Source of the DNA: Vitrella brassicaformis
Lineage: Eukaryota; Sar; Vitrellaceae
NCBI GenBank assembly: GCA_001179505.1
Contig: CDMY01000130.1
Span: 1-64,000 of the forward strand
DNA length: 64,000 nucleotides
Reading direction: 5' to 3'
The notes under the pieces were generated by a model that saw nothing but the letters and a program-made list of their open reading frames with translations, was not told the DNA's origin and did not search any database. This document shows positions 34,018 through 45,584 of this stretch, in pieces. The translations under genes and the position numbers were made by a program. The number at the start of each line of letters is the position of its first letter. Position 1 is the stretch's first letter.

Positions 34018-37000
34018 GATGAACTCAAGCAGCTGGATGGAAGAGAGGGCGCCTTCTTCTTCTCCTTTTCCCCCCTTTCCACGTCGGTTAGCGCCGGAAT
34101 CCGAAACGTACGCCAGTAACGCATCTTCGTAAACTGCGCCAATCCGCACCTCAAGGAAGCCTCTTCAATGAGTAAGGGATGTTCGTGACGTGGGAAGATC
34201 CGCTCCCGCTTGGGACGTGCCATCTCCGCCTGAGGTGAGTCCGTCAGTCAAGTTCGCCTCACACCGACTGATCTTATCTGCTTGTCTTTGTTCAGGATGA
34301 GCGCCCGAGGCCGATAGGCCTCGCCAAGAGAGAGAGCGGCCTTCATCCAGAAGATCATGAGATGATTGGGCTCCCGTTAAACTCTTTGCAGAGGCGAAGC
34401 TTGTTTGGGGCAGGCGATCCATTTCAGAATTCATCCTGAATACTACATACACACAAGGAGTCGACGATACGACGCACGAAACTCATTCAGTCATTCATAC
34501 AGAGCAAGGTTGAGGCACACGTGTAGAAGATAATTAGCAGCTTGAAGAGAGGAAGGCTTAATACATCTCTGCTCCCCCTACCTACTGTACCAACCTAGCT
34601 ACCGCCCACACTCGTCTCTCCGTCGGTCTGCCTCGTCTCGTCTCGCTTCCAGTCCACCCACCTCGCTCCCTTGCTTGCTCGCTCGCTTCCTCCGTTGGTC
34701 ATGCTTGCAGACAGTCAGTCAGTCAGTCACGCACATCCACATCATGCTTATAAGTGAATCACGCACACACATGAAGGCCAGCCGTTTGTCGCACATGCAT
34801 GCACAAAACACCCGACTAGACACAACACACGCACAGACATACATACATACAGGCGGACAGGAAGGCAGTCAGTCAGTCAGTCAGAAAGGCGTGCATGCAT
34901 TCAGGCAGGATGAAGAAGGCTTATAAATAGCTCACAAGACAGACAGACAGACAGACAGTGGTCGGCCGGTCGCATCCAGTCGTTTCCGGTCCTCTCTCTT
35001 TCCATGATAGCATACAGGAGGCAGGCCTGACCGACAGAGCTAGGTAGGTAGGAAGGGAGAAAGGTAGGGAGGAAGGTACGTATGTGGGTAGCTGCGGAGC
35101 TTTGCTTATAAATAGTTACACCAACGATGACAAGAACACGCAATCACACTCACTCATTCACACGGGAAACACGCTAACAGACAGACAGACGTGCAGACAT
35201 GAATGACATGTACAAATTGTATAAATAGCTATATAAAGAGTACGTGGTGGGGAAACCATCAGGTCCCTCACACGCATCCATCCATGCATCCATCCATGCA
35301 TCCATGCAGCCAGTGAGTCAGCCCGTCCGTCGCTCCTCTCATGACTGTTGATTGCCCGCCCTGCCCACAGCCGCATCCACAACACTCAATAACAGGACAT
35401 ACGGGGACAGACAGACAAAGAGAGAGCTCGATCCAGAACCATCTAGATCTGTCTTCCCCGCCCAACACATCAGGCGTCTCTTCTTGACGTTGCACGCCCA
35501 ACACAGACAGACAGACAGACAGACTCAGAGACCCCGGGCGGACAATGCTCACGCAGCGAGCCGCACACGACAGCGCAAGCACAACACCGTCACGTAGCGG
35601 GGAGGGGAGAGTGCGGGAGCGAAAATGAACTCAGAGCCATCATGGAATGGAATGCGCCAAGGAGAGAAAAAGGCGAGGGAACAAAACAGACATGATGCCA
35701 TGCACGAATGCATGCATTCACGTGTCGCAAAAAGATATTAGCGAGCAGAGGACTCGGGCAAAAAGGAACACAGGCGATCAAAAAGGATACAGGCGCTTTG
35801 GTGGGCCGGCCGCACGGACAGATAATGGACGAGGAGAGTCAAAAGAGCGAGGGGCGGGAGGGGCGGGGTGATGAATCGAGGCCTGCAGAGAATTCAAATA
35901 CCCACATTAGCACGCACACACCCACGCACCCACTCAGGTGGAAGAAAACACCGAAAGGAGCTCTCTTAGAAAATGACGTCTAACTCATCCATCCATTCAT
36001 CGATCCACCGACCCACGTCGAAAAAGACTTATAGCCAGTTATCGTCCAATCATAACACAACAGACACACACACCACACTAGGCCAGAAAAGAGAGCACGG
36101 ACAATCGGAGGGAGAGAGGGGAGGGAGGGGGGGAAGGGGCTGGAAAAAAAACTGCTGGGCCGCAGACGAAAAGAATCACAGTCACATACACAGAGAATGT
36201 CGCACATTCATTCCGAGCATCCATCCATCCATCCGGTGGTGCCCTCGCTCGCCCGCATGTGATGCGACGCACTAAATGGCGGCCGCTGTCCAATCCACGC
36301 CATCCATGTACACACACAACACGCCATCCATGTACGTACACCATACCACAGACCCCACATGCCCTCCCTCCCTCCCTCCCTCCCTCCCCTCCTTGCGTCT
36401 CCTCTGCCATTGACAGAGAGTAAGGACGCACACACGGACGGCCAAAGAAAGGCGGACGACTCACAGAAGACCAAACAGGCCAGGGCGAGGCCTAGCCAGC
36501 TCGGTACGTTTAGACAGAAGACGGCACATACAATGCAATGCGACTGTCGCGGCGATGGATGGGTGGGTGGGTGGGTGGGTGTCTGTATGTCTGTCTGTCG
36601 TCCTCTCTCCCTTTTCCTTCCTCTCCCTAGCTAGCTACGATCAATCACTAAATGGATTGACTGGTGGCATGGATGCCAAAGCATGGCAGCTAGGAGGACA
36701 CCAGACAAGGAGAGAGAAGAGAAGTGACGTACACGGTGCGATGGATGCCAAAAGGATGAAGGCCTCTCCCGCTGCCCTCTCTCCCACTACCCTGGCTGTG
36801 TGATGTGTGAGCACGAAAGCAGTCATTGATCAGTCAGTGGGCGGGGGCATGCAGCCGACAGCGAGTACAATAAGGAAATACCATGTGTGCGTGCGATGGG
36901 TCCGTGTGTGAACGTTCAAATGTGAATGGGACTCCCTCACTCCCTCACTCCCTCTCCCTGTCCCTCTCTCTGCGACTGTATGGGTGCTATGGAATGTGTG

Positions 37001-38217
37001 GCTGGCAAGACGAATAATACCCCACGTGAACTATCAACCGGAATACATACACGCAACGCAACAGTGCATCCGTCCGTCCACCCATTCGTCTCTGGCCACC
37101 GTCATCCATCCATCCATACACACAGACATACACGCACACGACCGCGCGGGGGGCAGCATCGCGTGCGTGTACCCTTGCCTGTGACCGGCATCATTCATTC
37201 GTCCATTCATTTCATTCTGCGTACGTATGGATGTATGTGTGCATGTGTACGCTTGCAGCGAAAAAAACTGCCAAAAGCACCAATATTGTGACTCTCAGTC
37301 GATGTGCGATGTGCGATGTGTAAGCAGGTCAGTGTGTTCCCCCTCTCTGCCCGTGTGTATGTCTCGTACGGCCACGAGTTCATCCATCCATCCATCCGCG
37401 ACACAACAAAGTGTCGAAACGAAGAATCTGGCAGAAACAAAACAAAAACAACATCAAACAAACGATCATGACACACGGCAGCACCAGCAGCACACGCACA
37501 GCAGCAAAGGAGGGGGTCGACCGGCACGAACACACGACAGACACATAACGCAACAATACAACACACAGGTGGGTGCACCACGGCGGCAAGCACGTAGGCA
37601 GGCAGGCAGACAGGCAAGAGGGCGATTTAACTTACAGGAAAGGGCCACTATGCAACCATCCATCCATCCATCCATTAGTACTAGGCAGACAAACGACATT
37701 CATTCATTTAGCAGATGGACAGACAGACAGATCGACTGACTGGCGTGAACAGGCAGCAGGCGGACAGCCAGGCATGCATCCGCCGACCAACACGACAGAG
37801 AGCGAGCGAGCGACGATGAGAGATCCGAGATGCGATGCCAACGAGCCGGGCAGGCAGACCGACGCGAGGGAAAGTGAGCTAGCTCAATCAAACCAACCAA
37901 CCAACCAACCATTCACGGACACAAACTTACCCCACAACCAATCATCCCATCCATCAACTTACCCAACCAACCATGCACACACCCACTCACCCACAGTCAC
38001 CCATTCCGCATCCCTCCTGTCCCCCGTGCCCCTCTCTCCTTCCCTCCCCCCCTCCCCGCCCCTGTAAGAGGACGTCACTAGTCCAATCAGCCACCCATGG
38101 ACAGACGATTAATTACTCACCTTACATCCATCCATCCATCCCAGCCAGACATACAGTCAGTAGTACCAATCACTCTTTCGGTCACGGATATTCTCGTCCA
38201 CATCTCGTTCGTTCAGA
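34018..38217. other. Repeat-rich intergenic region, no gene seen
   Basis: Over 4 kb of short-repeat DNA: ACAG runs (34940, 35508), ATCC/ATGC runs (35276-35310, 36218-36234, 37385), CTCC runs (36363-36390), GGGT runs (36558-36580) and CAAC runs (37888-37910). TATAAATAG-like strings recur near 34920, 35105 and 35220. Open frames are short and compositionally simple. I found no supported gene. Confidence 0.55.
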
Positions 38218-41200
38218 TCATTCCTCGTATTTCTCGGGCTCAAGCTTCTTCAGATCTGACGCACGCACGGATGGGCGAGCCAGCCAACGCACACACATCT
38301 CATCTATCTGTTTGTCAGTCGGTCTGCTGTGTCTCTCTCTGTGTCTGGGCACCGACCTTCTGCCGTCATGTGGCTGCTGAGGCGCTCCAACTCGGGATTG
38401 ATAAGCGGGGGAGACTGGTTACGTCACCAACACACGCACACAGACAGAGAGAACCAAGGGCGAGTGTCTATCCTGACTGTGGCTCCTTTGCTCGTCCGTC
38501 CTCAGTGCTCACTCACCGGCAGCCGTCCAGACCTCCTCTCTGCTCTCGGTGGGGCTGGAGCTGGGGCGGGAGAGGCCTCCCCAGCACCGCCTGCATCACC
38601 AGCCCCCCCTGGGAACAGCTGCTGAAACGACAGACTCGACACGCCGCTCCCAGGCGAGCCACCGCTCGCACCCAATGGCGGCTCGGGGACACGCAGCCTA
38701 GGGGCGGGCGAGAAGGGCCGCATGGTGGCCATCATGCCGCTCTTGGCCGAAAGATATCCCCCTGGGCCCGGCACCTCGGCCATGGACGACGGCATGGACG
38801 GCTGGGAGACGGTGGTGGCGCCTGAGACGCTGAGGCCGACGGTGGTGGTGGTGGTGGTTCCGGCCGACGACACGCCCGTCGTGGGCATCCCTCCTTCGTG
38901 CATATCCCTGTAGACATTGAGGAATGCCGTCCCCGAGAAGCCCCGCCTGGGGGTGCCGCTCTCAGCGGCAGCTGCCGGCAGACTGGTCGACCGGGGGATA
39001 GGGGCCACATCGGGCTGCGACGCAGCTATGGGGCTTGCCACCTCCTTGGGACTCGATGACGCATCCTTGGTCGACCGTATGCGGCCCGGCCGGGCGGGAG
39101 GTGGGGGTGGGGGCGGTGGGAGGGTGGTCGGAGAGATGTACCGGGGCTGGCGCAGGGGCTGCGCCACGGGCATGTCGGGGAGCAGCTGATAGGTGTCTAC
39201 TCCTCCCGCGCTCTGCTTGGACGGCCTGGACGGGTGGAAGCGCCTGCTGGTTCGACGGGTGTCGCCGTGCGGCCGCTTGAAGCCGCCGTCGCCGTCATCC
39301 TCCATCGCCACAGTGTCAATAGACTCCAGGGACGCCCCGGCGCCCCCCACATCGACCGACGGCAGGGAGGTCTGTGATGAAGACGGAAGAGCACCTGTGT
39401 TTTATGTGCAGAAGGACAGACAGCATGAGTGCACGCATTCGGTTGTGGGACGGTCTTCCCTCCGTCCCTCATTGACAAACAGACTGACAGACTGACTTGC
39501 TTGCATCATGGTGGTGCTCGTGAGCGATCCGTAGGGCGTGGACGTGAGGGCGCTGGATGTGCGCGACAGGCTGGGAGGGGGAGGCGGCGGCGCCCACAAC
39601 GGACGACCGGTCGCCGACGTCAGGGGCAGAGGCAGCCCACGCGACGGCCCCCTCACGGACGGATGCAGACTCCCGGACAGAACGTGACCCATCGTGTCTG
39701 GCACCACTGGTTGGTTGATCAATCCACCCACCCACCGACACACACAATACATACAGCACCAAAACACGCACCAATTCCAATGCGCCCATCCATTGCTCCC
39801 TCCCTACTCTTCCGTGTGTACCTGTTCGTATAGCCTGGTCGCTGCGGCTTCTTTCCTCTTCCCGTTGCCTCTCCGCCACCACCCGGGCGATGGTCTCGGG
39901 GGAGGGCGTGATGGGCAGCGAAACCGCCACCAGAGGGACGTCTCTGCCCAGGTTAGGAGGCCCAGGCTCCACAAACCCGCCCCCTGCAGCCGTCCTGGGG
40001 TGCCTGCTGGGCGGGGGCGGGGGCGGCTGAATGAATCGCGGTCGCCTCAAGTCCTCAATGCTGGGCAGACGGGGCATCATGATCGACCCGTAAGCCTCGC
40101 CGGCCTCCGGGAGCTCGTGCAGACTGCTGGGCCTCGCCTGGCCGTGAGCGAGAGACATGGCGGGAGGGGGAGGAGGGGGAGGGGCCGGGCCAGACGGGAG
40201 GGACGCGATGGTCGGTGAAGGGCCGGCGGATAGGGGGGGCTGGGCTGGCCTCGGAGGCGCGAAGAGCGCGCGAGCTCTGACGCGTTTGGATGGGCGCTGC
40301 CTCCTCCTGACGGAGGGTTCTGATGGTGCGTGCTGAGCGGCGGGTGTGGCGGCGGTGATGATGACTTGTGGGGGCGGGAAGTCGGGAGCCGGGGGGGACA
40401 AGGGCTCCTCCTCTTCTTCTTCCTCCCCCTCTTCGATGGCATGAGGCACTGATGGTGGTGGTGGCTGCAGTGCACACACACACACACACACACACCCGGT
40501 TGTCGTGTATCTCTGTGGGTTGCATATCTCTCACTCACCGGCTGTTCTGGTTCCTCCCCTGTGGTAGTGGTCTCCTCCGCGACGCCCAGCAGCCGCCCGG
40601 CAATCTCGTTGTTGCTGCTCTCCAGCGGCAGAGAGCTGAACCCAGACACAGGCGACTCACTCACCGACAGCGACGACGTCGTCTCAACCTCCCTGCCCCT
40701 CAGCTGCCGGGGCGGCTCCACCCTCTTGTGCTGTGGCGGGGGCGCCACACGCCCGAGGGCCGGCGCCTCGGGAGAAGTCTGTGTCTGCGCGTCCGCGAAC
40801 CCCTCGCCCGTCGCCTCTGGCTCCCGTGCGGTGGGTCTGGGTGTTGTGAGCGTCTCGAAGCTGCTGGCTGATAATGATTCGGCGACGTGCTCGGGGTGGA
40901 GCCGCTGCATGGTGGCGGCGAGGGCCATTGGCGGCCGGGCACGCGCATGGACGGGGGCGCCGCCGGGCGGGAAGGGGGGAGGGTGGATTGAGAGGACGCT
41001 GCGAGATAAGTCGCCGGGTGGCGAGGGGAATGCAAATGGGGATGAGGTGGCCATGCGGTCGGTGCCCAGGTCGGATGTGGATGCGGCAGCGAACTCGGCC
41101 GAGACGGGGATGTGTGGGATGGATGGGATGGATGGGGGGATGGGTGGGAGAGGCGGATAGGGCGATGGGATGGGCGGCGGGTGTGGTGGTGTCAATACGA

Positions 41201-42312
41201 CCGCAGAGGTCGGGCGAGCGGAGGGAACTGACGGCAGTGGAGGGGGCGGGGGCGGGTATCGTGGAGCGGGGACAGAGGGCGGCGCCTTGCCGGACACAAA
41301 GAAGCTCTGCTTCGGACGCAGCTCCTCCACACCTGAGCGAGCGAGCGAGGCAGCGGGCAGCCATCCGCACTGGTATGTCAGGCTTCTTGTGTTGTAAATA
41401 ACACGTAGGTACCGTGTGCATGTCTGCAGAATTGTCCTCTCTTGCAGGTGCCTCTTTTCCAGAAGACGCACAGCGATGTCTTGTAGAAGTCATCGGTCGA
41501 CCGCAGCTCGTCCTCACCTGCACAGTCCACACGCAGTCCATGCATACGCGCCAAGGTCAATTGCTTCGTGCCAATCAGTCAGTCCCATTGCTTTCCATCT
41601 GTCCGTATTTACCGTGTGCAAAAGCACAGTGTGGGTCTAAGCATTCGCCCTTCTGGAAGTTCTCACACAGCCGGGTCTGTGTCGCGCCCACACCACAGCA
41701 CAGCACAGCCATCGATCCAGACACGCGTGGGAACATGTGCTGTTTCTGTCTGTCTGTCTGTCTGTCTGTCTCTGTCTTATCATCTCTGCAGTGACTGACA
41801 GACCTTGGTAAGGTCGGGTCTGGTTCGAACTTCGCTCTCGGAGTGGGCGTACCGGCAACTCTCACCCCTGGTGCACTCTCCCTGACCAGAAAGAGAGAAA
41901 GACACACAAAGCGAGCAGGAATGAGGTCATGAGACGCTGGCGGCTGGCTGTCCACATGAGTACATCAAGTGACTGACGCTCACCTGTTGCCAGAATCTGA
42001 TGAAAAGACAAAAGCACAGACAGCAGAAAAAAGAAACACAGGCAAACGAATGAACGAACGAGGAGTGAACATCTTTCCTTCTCGTGTGAGTGTCTTTGTG
42101 ACTGACTGACTGACTGACTGGGTGTGACTGACTGACTGGGTCACATACACACACATATATGTACATACATACATACACGTGTACATACTTGCAGATTCTG
42201 GTTTTGTAGAATTGTGAGGCGGCAGCACTGGACGAGGCTGGGTGGGCCGAGGCCTCTCCACCAGTGACTGGCGGAACTGGATCGGCCGTCTTCACCTCAA
42301 ATACGGACGACA
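38218..42312 (-). CDS. Triple CCCH zinc-finger, proline-rich protein
   Basis: Eleven exons fit in phase from 42189-42312 through 41984-41996, 41804-41881, 41613-41676, 41413-41517, 40539-41332, 39822-40464, 39489-39706, 38517-39371 and 38357-38414 to 38218-38255; about 1,000 residues are visible. Three CCCH fingers occur near the N terminus: [19 protein letters not shown] (C-x7-C-x5-C-x3-H, joined across a 13-nt exon), [18 protein letters not shown], and [19 protein letters not shown]. The rest is long, Pro/Ser-rich and probably disordered, with [20 protein letters not shown] and acidic [10 protein letters not shown] patches, ending [15 protein letters not shown] proteins of this type usually bind RNA and control mRNA processing or decay. 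The first exon with the start codon lies above 42312 and was not found. Confidence 0.82.
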
Positions 42313-43359
42313 CTAGGCCAATCTAGCTACCTAGCCGCCGACCTACCGCCACTCTCTACTTATATGTACCGATGTATGCGTGTGAAACAGATACGCACGC
42401 TAGGCTGACTGTATTGGGCTGTCTTGCTTTGCCTCCCTCGCCACCCCTCTTGTCTGTCTGTCTGGCTGTCTGTGCCCCTATGTGCGTATGTACGTATGTG
42501 TGTATGTAAGTATGCGTACAGATGATGATACACGAATACTCGTACGTATGTATGTATTTGTGTGTATGTATGCCCGATCCTCTTGTCTACGGCTGTGCGC
42601 ACCGATCTGTGTGTGTACGAATGCGTCTGACTAGGTGCCCACACACACACACACACACACTCGGAAAGACAGTCAGACAAACAGACAGTCAGTCAGACCA
42701 GACAGTCAGAAAGGCAGGCAGACAGTCAATCCCCCCCTATCCCTCTCGCGAACCCGTACCACGTGTCAATCAAGTCAGTCACAGCACTTGCCTCACTCTC
42801 CCGCCTCTGCTGCCCGGCATGCACCCACCCGCTTCTGGCTCTACAGTCTCAGAAAGCAGACAGAGGTCAAGCAGCCGGCCACTGAGCCACCGACCAGACA
42901 TCCACGCATCCACACACGCCACGCACCCGAAAGCAACACACCACAGAGAGGGAGCAACACACGAGCAAGATAGATCTGGCGCGCGTTGCCTCGAAAATGC
43001 GTTCCGACGCCTGGGTTGGGGATGGCAGCAGACAGGAGGCGTGGCGTCGTCCCCCAAACAAGGGATCTCTGCAGGGAAGAATGGATCGCCTCTGCGAGCT
43101 AAGAAGGGAGGGTGAGAGAGGCGGATGGCGTTTGTGTGTTTGTTGAAGGCCGCTTGTGGATGAGCACGCAGCAGGGGAAGGAGGGCGTGATTGCAGATCT
43201 TCCGCAGACACTCACACCACTGTCCGAGGCGGGTAAGTAAGGAGGAACCAAGGGCTCACCACTCACTACACGCACGCGACAAGAGTCATCCGTGACTTTA
43301 TGGATGCTGCTGCTGTGCTGTGATGTGCGTGCGCTCGCCTTGCTTCGCCGCGCTTGCAG
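42313..43359. other. Putative 5' exons of two divergent genes
   Basis: Should contain the start of the CCCH gene (minus) and of the SH3 gene (plus). I could not place either start codon. Simple repeats (GTAT-type near 42485-42575, AC run near 42641-42660) fill much of the interval. Confidence 0.4.
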
Positions 43360-45584
43360 GCCCTTTCCCAGCATCGTTGCTTCATCAGACCCATCCAGAT
43401 GTTGCTCCGTCAGCACCGCCTCCGCTTCACGAGGGCATGCCGGGTCAGTCAATTAGCGAGCGACAGAATCAGCCGCCACGATATGCATATCAAAATGTAT
43501 CTATCTCTCTCTCTCTGCTGTGGGCCATGTGCGTCGCCTTGTGTGTATTGCGGGCACTGATTGCAGCAGCCACCCCTCCCCCCACTCGCCTTTTCCCTCC
43601 ACCCTCTGCCCGCCCTCCGTCCCTGACCGAGCCGCCAGACACCGCTGCCATGCCATACGAGGCAGCAGCGCGCGCGTCTCGCGACCCACCGCCTTACGAG
43701 GCACACGGTGACCCCCTCTGCAGGGCCTCACCACAGCCCACACAGCAACCAACCTATCCACCACCCTCGGCATCATCGGCAGCGACAGCAACAGGAGGAG
43801 GGAGAGCACCAGGGCCGAACTATCGACCCCCGCCTCCCTCAGTGCACCAGCGGATGACTCCCCCTCCCCCACCGCCACCGCCCCCACCGCCACCACCACC
43901 GTCGATGCCCCTCCAGCAGAGAGAGCGAGGCGGTGCTGAGAGGGTCAGGGCCGGGAGGCCGCCGCGGACCGACCCGCTGCGGCATCTGAACCATAGGCGT
44001 GTATACCACACTGCAGGTGGGCAGGCTGAGTTCGTTTGCCGTCGTAAGGTGCTGGACGAGCCCAACTGGGAGGGGTACTTCGAGTGCGAGTGGGAATTCG
44101 TCTATGTGCCGCCCGGTAGGCCTACCGCCAGGGAAAGGTGAAAGAAAGAAGGTATCTGGCCATCTGTGAATGTCGACCGTTGTTGTGGTGGCGCGTGCAT
44201 TGCATTGTATGTTTGAACAGATTTCAAGATAGTGTGGAGTGCGGGTGACGATCCGATGGAGTATCGGCTGGTGCTCAGGGACGAGATCAACCAACGCATG
44301 AGCCAACTGGATGACAGAATACAGAAGCTGCAGGTAAGCAGAGCAGACCGGACAGACAGGCCTCAGAGAGCACTCTACTCACATGCCATGACCCTTTCCT
44401 TGTGTTGGTTTGCAGAAGAAAAACGACGCCCTGACAGAGGAGGTGAAGCGGCTGCGTGAGACGGCCGCGCCAACCCCTCCGCCGCCCGAAGACCACCCGG
44501 CCATCGAGTACTGGCGGACCAGATACCTCGCACTCGCCAATGCCGTCAGGCTCGGTGCAGTACAGCCCGGAGACGCAGCGGCACACGCCCAAATGGTGAA
44601 CAAGGAGACCAAAGACACACAGAAAAGGTCGTCACTCACTGTGATGTTATGCTTGTGTGTATGTGGGTGACTCTCTGTTGTTTGCAGCCGCCTGCTGTGC
44701 CGCCTCACCGCGCGCCACCCCCGTTGATGCGGCCACCTGGGATCGACCAGCCCCCACAGCACCCACTGAGGCCCTCGGCCGCTCCGCAGACACAGACGCC
44801 CGAGATGGAGAGGCTGGGTGTCCAGACGCAGTTGCAGGGGAGCTGGCAAGGGCCCCCTCCGTCTGACCTGCCGTCGTCTCCATTCACTCTCAAGGAGAGG
44901 GCGCTGCAACACCAGCACCATCAGCTGCAGCAGATGCCCGCGTACCCTGTGTCAGCAGAGGCCCAGCAGCAGCAGCAGCAGGTCCCACCCGGCTTTGCGC
45001 AGGAGGCTGCTCAGGGCTGGTTGGGGGGTAGTGGTGCGCCAGGGCCACTACCACCAGCAGCAGCAGCAGCGGCAGCAGCAACAGGATCTGCTTCAGGTGG
45101 TGCAGCGACAGGTGGCGGTGGGGTGTCGACTAAGTATGGCGGGCAGCTGGCTGTGTGCGTGGGGGCCTTCGATGCTGTCGAAGACACAGAACTCAGACTC
45201 AGAGAAGGTCAGTCAGTGAGTGAGGCTAGTGAGAGCAGGGCAAGACAGCGGGCCGGGCCGACGTGTATGTGTATGTGTATGTGTATGTCTGCATGTGTTC
45301 TCTGTCCCCTTAGGTGACATAGTGGAGGTGTTGTCATCCCATCCCCGGGGATGGAGCTGGGGGCGACTCGTCTCATCAGGGTGAGGGACGGAGGGAGGGA
45401 GGGAGGGAGAATACATTCTTTGGGCGAATTCAAGGATGGCTCTCTGTCTGTCTGATGGATGGATGTCAGTGTGGTTGGCGGCGAAGGCGGCGGCCCGTCA
45501 TTCGGTTGGTTTCCCGCAGAGCTGCTGCGGCCCTATCATGAAGCCCAGGCTGGTGGTGCAGCTGCTGGGAGGGGGGAGGGGTAG
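43360..45584 (+). CDS. Proline-rich SH3-domain protein
   Basis: Seven exons fit in phase: 43360-43443, 43567-44115, 44221-44333, 44416-44595, 44688-45207, 45314-45380 and 45470-45584 (about 540 residues; the exon with the start codon is not found). Order: Pro-rich N terminus with a run of 14 prolines; a folded segment RRVYHTAGGQAEFVCRRKVL, NWEGYFECEWEFVYVPPG; a coiled coil (EINQRMSQLDDRIQKLQKK); a Pro/Gln-rich linker; then a C-terminal SH3 domain with VCVGAFDAVEDTELRLREGD, VEVLSSHPRGWSWGRLV and FGWFPAELLRPY. The SH3 ALYDY, GWW-like and P..YV positions are recognisable. Likely a cytoskeletal or trafficking adaptor. Other SH3 adaptors fit equally well. Confidence 0.8.

Noticed and set aside
34018-38217. 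Possible CRISPR-like direct repeats
   Set aside because: The units are four-base slippage repeats without unique spacers, in a eukaryotic genome.
43700-43900. Long minus-strand open frame opposite the SH3 gene
   Set aside because: It is the low-complexity antisense of a proline run (poly-Gly) and has no conserved residues or splice support.
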